64,000 nucleotides of DNA, from the NCBI RefSeq assembly GCF_003966695.1, contig NZ_AP018827.1, forward strand, positions 1 to 64,000, read 5' to 3'. Positions 8,068-18,470 of this stretch are shown here, piece after piece. The notes under the pieces are model-generated. The model had not been told where the DNA came from, made no database searches, and saw only the letters and a list, made by a program, of their open reading frames with translations. The DNA comes from Asticcacaulis excentricus. Its GTDB lineage: Bacteria > Pseudomonadota > Alphaproteobacteria > Caulobacterales > Caulobacteraceae. The stretch's first letter is position 1. The number at the start of each line of letters is the position of its first letter. A program made the position numbers and the translations under genes.

Positions 8068-9543
8068 ATGCGACCGGTCAAAAAGGTAGTCATTGCCGGC
8101 GGCGGCACGGCCGGATGGTGCGCGGCGGCGGCCCTGTCGAAGCTGCTAGGGACGCTGATCGACATCACCCTGATCGAGTCGGAAGAGATCGGCATTGTCG
8201 GGGTGGGCGAAGCGACCATCCCCACGGCGCGCACCTTCCACCACTTTCTGGGCATAGATGAGCGCGCCTTCCTTAAGGCGACCAATGCCACCTATAAGCT
8301 GGGTATCGCCTTTGAAAACTGGGCGCGCGACGGCGATCGCTACATCCACTCCTTTGGTGAGATCGGCAAATCCAACTGGATGGCCCCGTTCCATCACGTG
8401 TGGATGGCAGCGCGCGACAAGGGGTTCGGCGGCGATCTCGGCGACTATTGCTTCGAGTTGCGGGCGGCGGAAGAGGGCAAGTTCTTCACCTCGGACACGG
8501 CGCGCATCAACTATGCCTATCATTTCGACGCTGTGCTGTATGGGCGGTTCCTGAGGCAGTTCAGCGAAGCGCACGGGGCTAGGCGCATCGAAGGCCGCAT
8601 CTGTGAGGTGCGTCAGGACGCCGACACCGGCTTTATCACGGCGCTGGCGCTGGAGTCGGGTGAGGTCATCGACGGCGACCTGTTTATCGACTGCACGGGC
8701 TTTAAGGGGCTTCTGATCGAAGAGACGCTGAAGACCGGTTTTGAGGACTGGAGCCACTGGTTGCCCACCGATCGGGCGCTGGCCGTGCAGACCGCGCGGT
8801 CCGGCCGGCTCGATCCCTATACGCGCGCCATTGCGCACGGCGAAGGCTGGCGCTGGCGCATCCCGCTACAGAACCGCGTGGGCAACGGGCTGGTCTATGC
8901 CAGCGGGCACCTGACGGATGAGGCGGCGCGCGAACGCCTGCTGTCGCTGGTCGATGGGGAGCCCCTGACCGAGCCGCGCCTGATCCGCTACCGCACCGGG
9001 CGGCGCAAGAAGATCTGGAACAAGAACTGCCTGACGGTCGGCCTGTCGAGCGGCTTTATCGAACCGCTGGAATCGACGAGCATCCACCTGTTCCAGATCG
9101 CCGTGACGCGCCTGATCCAGATGTTCCCCTTCGGCGGCATCACCGAGGCGGTCAGCGACCACTATAACGAGATTGCGCGCCGTGAAATCGAGAAGGTGCG
9201 CGATTTCGTGATCCTGCATTACAAGCTGACCCAGCGCGACGACACGGCCTTCTGGCGCGAACGGCGCGACATGAGCGTGCCCGACAGCCTGACCGAGCGG
9301 CTGGAGATGTTCCGCGAACACGGCCACGCCTGGCAGGCCGCCGATGACCTGTTCCGCGTCGATTCGTGGGTGCAGGTGCTTCTGGGCCAACGGCTTGAGC
9401 CGCAATCGCACCACGCCATTGGCCAACTGATGAGCGAGGCGCAACTGCGTCAGGCGCTGGACGGCCTGAAAACCCATATCGCCCGCACGGTGGAGGCCAT
9501 GCCGACGCACGAAGCCTTCCTCAAAAGCTATCTGGCGGCTTGA
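8068..9543 (+). CDS. Flavin-dependent tryptophan-halogenase family protein
   Basis: 491 aa. It has the GGGTAGW FAD motif at 11-17, the conserved lysine at K77 (ATYKLGIAF) in the position of the halogenase catalytic Lys, the diagnostic WRWRIP (WxWxIP) at 261-266, and GFIEPLESTSIH around 329-340. The core machinery for forming a lysine-bound hypohalous species therefore seems intact. Known relatives in TonB-receptor clusters (such as the Brevundimonas enzyme BrvH) halogenate indoles in vitro, with bromide preferred, and their natural substrates are unclear. A flavin reductase is needed but is not encoded nearby. The last gene of the operon; no hairpin follows before tRNA-Ala. Confidence 0.88.
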   Translation: MRPVKKVVIAGGGTAGWCAAAALSKLLGTLIDITLIESEEIGIVGVGEATIPTARTFHHFLGIDERAFLKATNATYKLGIAFENWARDGDRYIHSFGEIGKSNWMAPFHHVWMAARDKGFGGDLGDYCFELRAAEEGKFFTSDTARINYAYHFDAVLYGRFLRQFSEAHGARRIEGRICEVRQDADTGFITALALESGEVIDGDLFIDCTGFKGLLIEETLKTGFEDWSHWLPTDRALAVQTARSGRLDPYTRAIAHGEGWRWRIPLQNRVGNGLVYASGHLTDEAARERLLSLVDGEPLTEPRLIRYRTGRRKKIWNKNCLTVGLSSGFIEPLESTSIHLFQIAVTRLIQMFPFGGITEAVSDHYNEIARREIEKVRDFVILHYKLTQRDDTAFWRERRDMSVPDSLTERLEMFREHGHAWQAADDLFRVDSWVQVLLGQRLEPQSHHAIGQLMSEAQLRQALDGLKTHIARTVEAMPTHEAFLKSYLAA

Positions 9544-9613
9544 GTTTTTGAGGCGGCGGATAAACCGACGCCCACCGGCGGTAAGCGCGGCGGGCGTGAG
9601 GTCGAGCAAGAAA

Positions 9614-9689
9614 TGGTGGAGCTAAGCGGATTCGAACCGCTGGCCTCCTCATTGCGAACGAGGCGCTCTACCAACTGAGCTATAGCCCC
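9614..9689 (-). tRNA. tRNA-Ala (anticodon CGC)
   Basis: A 76-nt cloverleaf with encoded CCA (TGG at 9614-9616 on the plus strand). The acceptor stem GGGGCTA/TAGCTCC includes the G3:U70 pair that identifies alanine tRNAs. The anticodon loop is TT-CGC-AA and the T-loop TTCGAAT. It reads GCG codons, which are frequent in this genome. Confidence 0.96.
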
Positions 9690-9813
9690 ATTCCTTGTGG
9701 AAGGCGTCTTTTAATCGAACGCCGGAGACTGTCAAGTCGGGTTTGACTTGTTATAGCTGTCGGCACCGCTATATTCACAAAAAGCCGGACATGCCGGGTG
9801 CCAAGGGTTTTCC

Positions 9814-10122
9814 ATGATCGATTTCGTCTTCTTCGTCCTCAACGGTATTTTGTCTTTCGCGGTGTGGGTCATCATCATCAGCGCGATCCTGAGCTGGCTG
9901 GTGGCGTTCAACGTCATCAATACGCGCAATCCCGGCGTGTACCGCTTCATGGAAATGCTGGATCGCCTGACCTATCCGATTCTGGAGCCCTTTCGCCGTT
10001 TCATTCCCAATCTGGGCGGTATCGACATCAGCCCGATCATCGCCATCCTGATCATTCAGGGGATGCAGCGCTACCTGCTGCCGATGGCGCGCGGCGGCCT
10101 CTATGGCCTGACGGGTATGTAA
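9814..10122 (+). CDS. yggT: YggT family membrane protein
   Basis: 102 aa, an integral inner-membrane protein with hydrophobic helices around residues 4-32 and 72-90. They flank the family-typical segment in which a proline-rich stretch (DRLTYPILEPFRRFIPN) precedes a GGIDISPIIAILII helix. YggT proteins are widespread and small; roles in division-plane or osmotic functions have been suggested, but the biochemistry is open. It abuts yggU: the stop at 10120-10122 is followed directly by the next start, so they are co-translated. Confidence 0.85.
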   Translation: MIDFVFFVLNGILSFAVWVIIISAILSWLVAFNVINTRNPGVYRFMEMLDRLTYPILEPFRRFIPNLGGIDISPIIAILIIQGMQRYLLPMARGGLYGLTGM

Positions 10123-10395
10123 TTGGCTCGGCTGGTCGTGCGGCTGACGCCCAAGGCGGCAGCGGATCGCGTCGATGGTTGGGAGGCGGATGAGCAGGGG
10201 CGGCCCTATCTCAAGGTGCGCGTCACCGCGCCGCCGATAGAAGGGCGCGCCAATGAGGCGCTGATCGCCTTTCTGGCCAAGCGGTTGAAGCTGCCCAAAT
10301 CGCGCCTGTCATTGTTGGCCGGAGATACGTCGCGCCTCAAGCAGATCGAGGTCGAGGGGCTGGACGAGGCGGCGTTGAAGGCGGCCCTGACATAA
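10123..10395 (+). CDS. yggU: YggU/DUF167 family protein
   Basis: 90 aa with the DUF167 pattern: LVVRLTPKAAADRV at the start, LKVRVTAPPIEGRANEALI in the middle, and LAKRLKLPKSRLSLLAGDTSRLKQIEV towards the end. A small cytoplasmic alpha/beta protein, function unknown, commonly next to yggT as here. The start is TTG at 10123, immediately after the yggT stop; the family N-terminus fits this codon and no ATG lies in a suitable place. Confidence 0.85.
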   Translation: MARLVVRLTPKAAADRVDGWEADEQGRPYLKVRVTAPPIEGRANEALIAFLAKRLKLPKSRLSLLAGDTSRLKQIEVEGLDEAALKAALT

Positions 10396-10397
10396 CA

Positions 10398-10427
10398 AAA
10401 CCCCGCCGGAGTGCTCCGGCGGGGTTT
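10398..10427. terminator. Bidirectional terminator between yggU and leuB
   Basis: AAACCCCGCCGGA-GTGC-TCCGGCGGGGTTT: a 13-bp perfect stem with A/T flanks. It serves the convergent yggU and leuB transcripts and marks the 3' end of the minus-strand leu/ilv block. Confidence 0.88.
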
Positions 10428-10451
10428 GATCTTTGCAACTGTGCGGGGCGC

Positions 10452-11513
10452 TTATGCTGCGACCTTGGCCGCGTGGATTTGCGCCACAATGGCCTTGGTC
10501 ACTTCGGACCCGGCCAGCGTACCGCCCAGATCGCGGGTCAGTTGCCCGGCCTTGATCACCGCTTCGATGGCGGCGTCCAGTGCGTCGGCTTCGGCGCTCA
10601 GATTGAGCGAGAAGCGCAGCATCATGGCCACGGACTTCAGCGTGCCGATGGGGTTAGCGAGGTCCTTGCCCGCAATGTCCGGGGCCGAGCCGTGGATCGG
10701 CTCATAGAGGCCTTTACCGGAGCCCAGCGAGGCCGAGCCCAGCAGACCAATCGAACCCGGCAGCACCGAAGCGAGGTCAGACAGGATGTCGCCGAACATG
10801 TTTTCGGTGACGATCACGTCAAACGACTTCGGACGGGTGACGAGGTGCATGGCCATCGAATCGACCAGAGCGTGCTCCAGCTCGACATCCGAATATTCCG
10901 CCTTGTGCAGCTTGATGACCGTTTCGCGCCACAGACGCGAGGTCTCGATGACGTTGGCCTTATCGACCGAGGTGACCTTGTTGCGGCGCTTGCGGGCGGC
11001 TTCAAAGGCGACGCGGGCGACGCGCTCGATTTCCTCGACCGTATAGACGCATTCATCGACGGCGCGGTCTTCGGTGCGGGTCTGCTTGCCGAAATAGAGA
11101 CCACCGGTCAGTTCGCGCACGATCAGCATGTCGGCACCCGACACGATCTCTTCTTTCAGCGGCGAGCGGAAGGCCTGCGAGGCCGGGACGTCCATCGGGC
11201 GCAGATTGGCGAACAGGCCCATCGACTTGCGCACGGCCAGAAGGCCTTGCTCCGGGCGCTTGGGTTGCAGGTCCCACTTCGGACCACCCACGGCCCCCAG
11301 CAGTACCGCATCGGCGGCCAGACAGGCGGCGTCGGTATCGGCGGGGTAGGGGTCGTTGCGCTCATCAATGGCGATGCCGCCGATCAGCTTTTCTTCGAAG
11401 TTGAAGGTGTGGCCATAGACCTCACCGATGGCCTTCAGCGCGGACACGCCTGCGGCGGCGACTTCGGGACCGATGCCGTCACCCGGCAGCACGACGATGT
11501 TGAAGGTGGACAT
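10452..11513 (-). CDS. leuB: 3-isopropylmalate dehydrogenase
   Basis: 353 aa, normal length. It begins with the family NIVVLPGDGIGPEVAAAGV; the substrate-loop region has RELTGGLYFGKQTR, the metal-binding region VDSMAMHLVTRP, and the later signature is VTENMFGDILSDLASVLPGS. It oxidatively decarboxylates 3-isopropylmalate with NAD+, the third step of leucine synthesis. It is the last gene of the minus-strand branched-chain block and is separated from leuD by a 125-bp three-hairpin repeat, so its expression may be uncoupled from leuD. Confidence 0.96.
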   Translation of the reverse strand: MSTFNIVVLPGDGIGPEVAAAGVSALKAIGEVYGHTFNFEEKLIGGIAIDERNDPYPADTDAACLAADAVLLGAVGGPKWDLQPKRPEQGLLAVRKSMGLFANLRPMDVPASQAFRSPLKEEIVSGADMLIVRELTGGLYFGKQTRTEDRAVDECVYTVEEIERVARVAFEAARKRRNKVTSVDKANVIETSRLWRETVIKLHKAEYSDVELEHALVDSMAMHLVTRPKSFDVIVTENMFGDILSDLASVLPGSIGLLGSASLGSGKGLYEPIHGSAPDIAGKDLANPIGTLKSVAMMLRFSLNLSAEADALDAAIEAVIKAGQLTRDLGGTLAGSEVTKAIVAQIHAAKVAA

Positions 11514-11540
11514 AATAATTTTCCAGTATGTGACCTAGTA

Positions 11541-11665
11541 ATACCAACGGCCGAAGATGCTGACCGCATCCGGCCGTTGAAGAAACGAGGATTTCTCATA
11601 TGTGTCAGTGACATGAGAAATCCTCGAATGGAATACCAAGAGTCATTTTCAATGACCCTTGGTAT
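11541..11665. repeat. 125-bp three-hairpin dispersed repeat, copy 1
   Basis: Bounded by ATACCAA and TTGGTAT. Three hairpins lie in a row: CAACGGCCG..CGGCCGTTG with an inner GATGC/GCATC (11545-11579); a perfect 14-bp stem from CGAGGATTTCTCAT (11586-11626) with a 13-base loop; and ATACCAAG..CTTGGTAT (11633-11665). A second copy of identical length lies inverted at 26911-27035. The two differ by eight bases, six of which are three compensatory pairs in the middle stem. No coding capacity. Confidence 0.9.
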
Positions 11666-11671
11666 AAGGGC

Positions 11672-12262
11672 TCAGGCAGCTTTATTGTTGGTTTGTTCGT
11701 AGGCTTCGATTTCCGGCAGGCGCTTTAACAGCCAGCCCATGGCATCGACGCCTTCCAGCAGGCATTGGCGCGCGAAGGCCTCGACCTGGAAGGTGACGGT
11801 GGTGCCGTCTTCCAGCGTCAGGGTGCAGGATTCGAGGTCGATAGTGACGCGCTGCTGCGGGTTTTGCGTCAGCTTGTCGTGGATTTCGGGCGACACCACG
11901 ACCGGCAACAGGCCGTTTTTCAGGCTGTTCGACTTGAAGATGTCGGCGATCTCGGTCGAGATGACGGCCTTGAAGCCATAATCCATCAGCGCCCACGGGG
12001 CGTGTTCGCGCGACGAGCCGCAGCCGAGATTGTTGCCGGCGACCAGCACGCGGTGCTCGGTCGGGTCGATCTCATTGAGAATGTGCGGCTTGTTCGAGCC
12101 GTCGGCATTGTAGCGCCAGTCGTTGAAGGCGACCTTGCCCAGACCGGCCTTGGTGGTCGTGGTCAGGAAGCGCGCCGGGATGATCTGGTCGGTGTCGATA
12201 TTGGCTTCCGGCAGGACGACGATGCGTGAGGAGAAGCTGTTGACGGGTTCTTGGTTGGACAT
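11672..12262 (-). CDS. leuD: 3-isopropylmalate dehydratase, small subunit
   Basis: 196 aa. It contains IDTDQIIPARFLTTTTKAGLG near the start and the swivelling-domain motif LVAGNNLGCGSSREHAPWAL. With LeuC it isomerises 2-isopropylmalate to 3-isopropylmalate. The frame is open further upstream into a palindromic repeat; the start at 12262 (MSNQEP) is chosen because GGAAAAG lies just before it and because the upstream residues are repeat-derived. An in-frame ATG at 12274 is the alternative. leuC lies upstream across that 137-bp repeat. Confidence 0.95.
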   Translation of the reverse strand: MSNQEPVNSFSSRIVVLPEANIDTDQIIPARFLTTTTKAGLGKVAFNDWRYNADGSNKPHILNEIDPTEHRVLVAGNNLGCGSSREHAPWALMDYGFKAVISTEIADIFKSNSLKNGLLPVVVSPEIHDKLTQNPQQRVTIDLESCTLTLEDGTTVTFQVEAFARQCLLEGVDAMGWLLKRLPEIEAYEQTNNKAA

Positions 12263-12283
12263 GGTCTTTTCCATTTCATAAGA

Positions 12284-12420
12284 GCCCCCACCCCCATTCG
12301 CTGCGCTCATTGTCCCCCTCCCCAGCAAGCTGGGGAGGTAAAAGAGCGCTTTTTCGATCATACCTCCCCGGCGTGCCGGGGAGGGGGACCGCGCCGTGAA
12401 ACGGCGGGGTGGTGGGGGGC
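12284..12420. repeat. GC-rich long palindromic repeat in leuC-leuD gap
   Basis: It starts GCCCCCACCCCC and ends GGGGTGGTGGGGGGC, with nested stems CCTCCCCAGC/GCTGGGGAGG and CCTCCCCGGC/GCCGGGGAGG. It fills essentially the whole gap between leuC and leuD. Related copies lie at 13869-13928 and 18471-18606. Confidence 0.85.
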
Positions 12421-12424
12421 TTTC

Positions 12425-13840
12425 TTACGCGGTTTGCAGTTGCATGAATTGACGGGGATCGGCCACATGACCGGCAATGGCCGAGGCCGCGGCGGTGGCC
12501 GGTGAGGCCAGAACCGTGCGCGAGCCGGGGCCCTGACGGCCTTCGAAATTGCGGTTCGAGGTCGAAACGGCCAGTTGCCCCGGCAGCACGAAGTCGCCGT
12601 TCATGGCAATACACATCGAGCAGCCCGGCAGACGCCATTCGGCACCGGCTTCGAGGAAGATCTGATGCAGGCCTTCCTTTTCGGCTTCGACGCGCACCCA
12701 TTCCGAACCCGGTACGATCAGGGCGCGCACGCCCGGCGCGACCTTGCGGCCCTTCATGATGGCAGCGGCGGCGCGCAGATCGGCCATGCGGCCATTGGTG
12801 CACGAACCGATGAAGACCACATCGACCTTCTCCACCTCGCGGGCCTCGCCGCCGGTGAAGCCCATATATTTCAGCGCGCGCTCTTCGTCTTCATTGGCGG
12901 CCACGGGCACGCCCTTGACGATGGGCGCACCCTGATCGGGGGAGGTGCCCCAGGTGGCCATCGGCTCGATGGCCGAACCGTCGATGGTGATTTCCTTGTC
13001 GAAGACCGCGCCGTCGTCGGACTTCAGCGTCAGCCACTGAGCGGCGGCTTCTTCAAAGGCCGTGCCTTGTGGCACGTATTCGCGGCCGCGCAGCCATTCG
13101 ACCGTCTTCTGGTCAGGGGCGATCATGCCGCAGCGCGCGCCCGCTTCGATCGACAGGTTGCAGACCGTCATGCGGCCTTCCATGTCGAGCGCTTCGATGA
13201 CCGGCCCGGCATATTCGAGCGCATAGCCCGTGCCGCCGGAGAAGCCCAGCGTGTTGATGACGGTCAGCGCCACGTCCTTGCCCGTCACGCCCGGTTGCAG
13301 TGCGCCGGAGATGTTGATGCGCATGGTCTTCGGCTTACGCTGAGCGAGGCACTGGGTGGCCAGAACGTGACCGACTTCCGACGTACCGATGCCGAAGGCG
13401 ATGCAGCCGAAGGCCCCGTGGGTCGAGGTGTGCGAGTCGCCGCAAACGACCGTGAAACCCGGCTGGGTCAGGCCCATTTCCGGCCCGATGACGTGGACGA
13501 CGCCGCGGTTTTCGGCGTCATAGCCGAACAGGCGCAGACCATTCTTTGCGGCATTGGCCTCAAGCGTTTCGACCTGCTTCTTGGCCTGCGCCGTCACATA
13601 GGGGCGGTTGCCGTCGGCATCGGGGGCCAGAGTCGGGATCGAGTGATCAAGCGTGGCGAAGGTGCGATCGGGACGACGTACCTTCAGACCGCGCGCATCC
13701 AGCTCGGAAAAGGCCTGAGGGCTGGTCACCTCATGAACCAGATGCAGGTCGATGTAGAGGACGGCGGGCTTGTCCGCGCCTTCTTCCTCAACGATGTGGC
13801 GTTCCCACACCTTCTCGAACAATGATTTGGGTTTTGACAT
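12425..13840 (-). CDS. leuC: 3-isopropylmalate dehydratase, large subunit
   Basis: 471 aa, aconitase superfamily. Cluster-ligand signatures are visible: [20 protein letters not shown], then [18 protein letters not shown] and the [11 protein letters not shown] motif, giving the three cysteines for a 4Fe-4S cluster. It also carries family [19 protein letters not shown]. Partner of LeuD in the second step of leucine synthesis. Its upstream gap to ilvE contains a short copy of the GC-rich palindrome. Confidence 0.97.
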   Translation of the reverse strand: MSKPKSLFEKVWERHIVEEEGADKPAVLYIDLHLVHEVTSPQAFSELDARGLKVRRPDRTFATLDHSIPTLAPDADGNRPYVTAQAKKQVETLEANAAKNGLRLFGYDAENRGVVHVIGPEMGLTQPGFTVVCGDSHTSTHGAFGCIAFGIGTSEVGHVLATQCLAQRKPKTMRINISGALQPGVTGKDVALTVINTLGFSGGTGYALEYAGPVIEALDMEGRMTVCNLSIEAGARCGMIAPDQKTVEWLRGREYVPQGTAFEEAAAQWLTLKSDDGAVFDKEITIDGSAIEPMATWGTSPDQGAPIVKGVPVAANEDEERALKYMGFTGGEAREVEKVDVVFIGSCTNGRMADLRAAAAIMKGRKVAPGVRALIVPGSEWVRVEAEKEGLHQIFLEAGAEWRLPGCSMCIAMNGDFVLPGQLAVSTSNRNFEGRQGPGSRTVLASPATAAASAIAGHVADPRQFMQLQTA

Positions 13841-13868
13841 GATGGTCGTCCGTGCACTTTATAAAAGA

Positions 13869-13928
13869 GCCTCCCCTGATCTCAGGGGAGGGGGACCGCG
13901 CGGCTAAAAAAACCGCGCGGTGGTTGGA
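13869..13928. repeat. GC-rich palindromic repeat, short copy, ilvE-leuC gap
   Basis: Two adjacent hairpins: CTCCCCTGA/TCAGGGGAG, and CCGCGCGG on both sides of a TAAAAAAA loop. It shares the ...GGGGAGGGGGACCGCG... core with the longer copies at 12284 and 18471, and seems to be a reduced version of them. Confidence 0.7.
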
Positions 13929-13959
13929 ATGGCACCATCGGGGTCACCCCCGCGGCGGT

Positions 13960-14868
13960 TTAATTCACGTAATCGAGCCAGCCCCACTTATCTTCGGTCT
14001 GGCCGTTGAACAGGCCGTGGAAACGGGCCTGCAGCAGCTTGGTGATCGGGCCGGGGCCGTTTTCACGGGTCGGAATGTCGTCGATCGTGCGGATCGGCGT
14101 GATTTCCGCCGCCGTACCGGTCATGAACACTTCGTCGGCGAGGTAGAGCATTTCGCGCGGCAGGTCCTGCTCGATGATCTCGATGCCCTCTTCGCGGGCG
14201 AGCGTCAGCACGGTGTTGCGCGTGATACCCCCAGGATCGAGGCCGAGACCGGCGGGGTGTAGATCTTGCCACCCATCATCAGGAACAGGTTCTCACCGGC
14301 CCCTTCCGACAGACGCCCATCGACGCCGAGGCCCAGACCTTCGACATAGCCCTTCGAGCGCGCTTCGCGGCCGATCAGGTAGGACGACAGATAGTTGCCA
14401 CCAGCCTTGGCCATGACGGGGATGGTGTTCGGCGCCGCGCGGTTCCACGAGGAGACGATGACATCGACGCCCTTGGTCAGGCCTTCGTCGCCCAGATAGG
14501 CGCCCCACGGGAAGGCGGCGATGGCGACATCGACGCGGACGTTTTCCGGCTTCGGCGTCACGCCCATGCCGCATTCGCCCAAGAAGGCGATCGGACGCAG
14601 ATAGGCGGATTTCAGGCCGTTGACGCGCAGGGTTTCCTTACAGGCGTCGTTGATCTGTTGCAGCGTGTAGGGGACCGGCATGTGATAGATGCGAGCCGAA
14701 TCGAGCAGGCGCTGTGTGTGTTCGGTCAGGCGGAACACCGCCGGGCCCTTCGGCGTGTCGTAGGCGCGCACGCCCTCAAACACCGAGGTGCCATAGTGCA
14801 GGGCGTGGGTCATGACGTGGACCTTGGTGTCCTCCCACGCCTTGAGTTCACCGTTGAACCAGATTTTT

Positions 14869-14885
<17 letters not shown>
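13960..14885 (-). pseudogene. ilvE: Branched-chain amino acid aminotransferase, frameshifted
   Basis: Two frames together make one IlvE (fold-type IV PLP enzyme, transaminates Val, Leu, Ile). The first part (start 14885, MKPLAEKIWFNG) runs through GENLFLMMGGKIYTPPVSASIL and then shifts into nonsense ending at 14205. The missing C-terminus (VLTLAREEGIEIIEQDL ... ADEVFMTGTAAEITPI) continues in the next frame to 13960. The break lies at a run of five C (14228-14232, plus strand), where the family expects SASILPGITR; one base appears missing. The PLP lysine region (VMAKAGGNYLSSYL) is in the intact first half. It could be a real inactivating mutation, a programmed shift, or a sequencing or assembly error at the homopolymer. 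It overlaps leuA by 17 bp, fitting the operon. Confidence 0.9.
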
Positions 14886-16452
<1,567 letters not shown>

Positions 16453-16460
16453 GATGGAAC

Positions 16461-16742
16461 TCAGGCGCTCAGTTTTTCGGCGTTAGGGCGGACAGTTTGC
16501 GCCCGTTCCGGCGCCTGCTCAAGCCGCTTGATGCCATAGAGGCGGTCGATTTGCAGCCCCAGAATGTCGATATTGCGGCCCGCATCGCGCGGACGCACCC
16601 TGACGCTGAGGCCGCGCGTGTCGGGGCCCAGATCGTACAGGTCGATCTCATCAATGTGGAAGCCGCGACGCTCGATCAGGCCCAGCACCCGCAGGAGCGT
16701 GCCTTCCAGACGGTCGATCTCAATATGAATCGATTGGCTCAT
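16461..16742 (-). CDS. ilvM: Acetolactate synthase small (regulatory) subunit, IlvM-like ACT domain
   Basis: 93 aa, a single ACT-type domain: [24 protein letters not shown] and then DIDLYDL/LSVRVRP strands. It matches the short IlvM type rather than the 160-180 aa IlvN/IlvH type, which carries an extra C-terminal domain. It binds and activates the catalytic subunit encoded just upstream; its start lies 23 bp inside the ilvG 3' end, so translation is coupled. Short subunits of this kind in the AHAS II isozyme do not confer strong valine inhibition, so weak feedback control is inferred here. Confidence 0.82.
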   Translation of the reverse strand: MSQSIHIEIDRLEGTLLRVLGLIERRGFHIDEIDLYDLGPDTRGLSVRVRPRDAGRNIDILGLQIDRLYGIKRLEQAPERAQTVRPNAEKLSA

Positions 16743-18408
16743 CCCAGCGCTCCTCCATCATTTCCGCGTTCGACGCGCCCGGCGGCACCAGCGGCCAGAC
16801 GTTTTCGCGCGGGTCGATCAACACATGCAGCAGGGTCGGGGCGTCGGCGGCCAGAAGCCGGTCGATGGCACCTTCGACCTCGTGGCGTTGGGTGATGCGG
16901 AACGCACTCAGGCCAAACGCCTTGGCGACCTCGACAAAGTCCGGATTGTCGGACAGGTCGATTTCGCTGTAATTTTCTTCGTAGAACAGTTCCTGCCACT
17001 GACGCACCAGGCCCAGCGACGAGTTATCTAGCAGGACGATCTTCAGATTGATGCCGTAGCGCCGCAGCGTCGCCATCTCCTGAATATTCATCATGAAGCT
17101 GCCGTCGCCGGAGACGGTGACGACGTGGTGGTCAGGCAGGCCCAGCTTGGCCCCCATGCCGGCGGGCAGGCCATAGCCCATCGCGCCGGAGCCGCCGGAG
17201 GTCAGGTGGGCGCGGTTCTGCTCAAACTCGCAATGCTGCGCCACCCACATCTGATGCTGACCCACATCGCAGGCGACGATGAACTTCTTGCCCGCCTTTT
17301 CCGACAGGGATTTCAACAGGGCCGGGGCATAGACGCCCTTGCCCGGCGCATCGTACTTGAAGCGGTGCTGCCACTTGTTGGCCTTGTTGAGCTTCACCCA
17401 CTCCGAAATGTCGGGCATGGTCGGGCGCAGGGCGGGCAGGGCCAGTTTCAGGTCGCCCAGAATGGCCACATCGGCGCGACGGTTCTTGTGGAACTCGGCC
17501 GGGTCGATGTCGAAGTGGATGACCTTGGCGTGCGGGGCAAAGGCCGACAGCTTGCCCGTGGCGCGATCGTCGAAACGCGCGCCCACGGCGATCAGCAGAT
17601 CGGTTTCCTGCACGGCCATGTTCCCGGCGCGGGTGCCGTGCATCCCCAGCATCCCCAGATGCAGGTCGTGATAGGTCGAAACCGTCCCCAACCCCTTCAG
17701 GGTCGAAACGAAGGGTATGCCCGTGCGCTCAACAAAGTCGCGCATCTCGGCATCGGCATCGGCCATGTGCACGCCGCCGCCGATGTACAGCAGCGGCTTT
17801 TGGGCCTGTTCGATCAGGGCTTTCGCGGCCTCAATGGCCTCGGCCTTGGGCGCGGCCGGCGTCCAGGCGGGCAGTTCGCCCATTTCCGAGGCTTCGACAA
17901 AGCTGGCGGCGACGTCCTTCGGAATATCGACCAGCACCGGGCCGGGGCGGCCTTCCTTGGCGATGGCAAAGGCGCGGGCGAGGATGGCCGGGATTTGCGC
18001 GGCGTCGCGCACCAGCCACGAATGTTTGACGACCGGCAGGGTCAGGCCCAGAAAGTCCACTTCCTGAAAGCCATCGGTGCCCATCAGGTGCGTGGAGACC
18101 TGACCAGTGATGAAGACGACCGGGACCGAGTCCATATAGGCATTGGCAATGCCGGTGATCAGATTGGTCGCGCCGGGGCCGGAGGTGGCCATGCACACGC
18201 CGACGCGGCCCGTGGCGCGCGCATAGGAATCAGCGGCGAACGACGCCCCCTGTTCGTGGCGCACCAGAATATGACGCAGGCCCGATCCGGCCAGGGCGTC
18301 ATAGATCGGCATGATGGCGCCGCCCGGATAACCGAACAGCACGTCTACGCCCAGCGCCTTCAGCGTTGAGATGACGAGTTGCGCGCCGGTCGGTTTATTG
18401 GTGGGCAT
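16720..18408 (-). CDS. ilvG: Acetolactate synthase, large catalytic subunit
   Basis: 562 aa ThDP/FAD enzyme. The N-terminal ThDP-activating glutamate is in [19 protein letters not shown], the FAD domain has FDDRATGKL, and the ThDP/Mg motif appears as [20 protein letters not shown] followed by NNSSLG-type residues. It converts two pyruvates to acetolactate (Val/Leu) or pyruvate plus 2-oxobutyrate to acetohydroxybutyrate (Ile). It is closer in overall look to E. coli IlvG than to IlvB/I, agreeing with the IlvM-sized partner downstream. The gap to ilvC is filled by a GC-rich palindrome. Confidence 0.93.
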   Translation of the reverse strand: MPTNKPTGAQLVISTLKALGVDVLFGYPGGAIMPIYDALAGSGLRHILVRHEQGASFAADSYARATGRVGVCMATSGPGATNLITGIANAYMDSVPVVFITGQVSTHLMGTDGFQEVDFLGLTLPVVKHSWLVRDAAQIPAILARAFAIAKEGRPGPVLVDIPKDVAASFVEASEMGELPAWTPAAPKAEAIEAAKALIEQAQKPLLYIGGGVHMADADAEMRDFVERTGIPFVSTLKGLGTVSTYHDLHLGMLGMHGTRAGNMAVQETDLLIAVGARFDDRATGKLSAFAPHAKVIHFDIDPAEFHKNRRADVAILGDLKLALPALRPTMPDISEWVKLNKANKWQHRFKYDAPGKGVYAPALLKSLSEKAGKKFIVACDVGQHQMWVAQHCEFEQNRAHLTSGGSGAMGYGLPAGMGAKLGLPDHHVVTVSGDGSFMMNIQEMATLRRYGINLKIVLLDNSSLGLVRQWQELFYEENYSEIDLSDNPDFVEVAKAFGLSAFRITQRHEVEGAIDRLLAADAPTLLHVLIDPRENVWPLVPPGASNAEMMEERWDEPIDSY

Positions 18409-18470
18409 TGTAAGTTACTCGATGTTTGGGTGCGGATGATCCGCCAATTCTTGTGGTTTGGGCCTGAAAG

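Noticed and set aside
11541-11665. Possibility that the three-hairpin repeat is a riboswitch of leuD/leuB
   Set aside because: The other copy lies in the opposite orientation, downstream of a DsbA-like gene and with no start following it, so a cis-regulatory aptamer is unlikely.
12276-12361. Extended N-terminus of leuD into the upstream open frame
   Set aside because: The added residues come from the palindromic repeat; a good ribosome site and the family alignment place the start at 12262.
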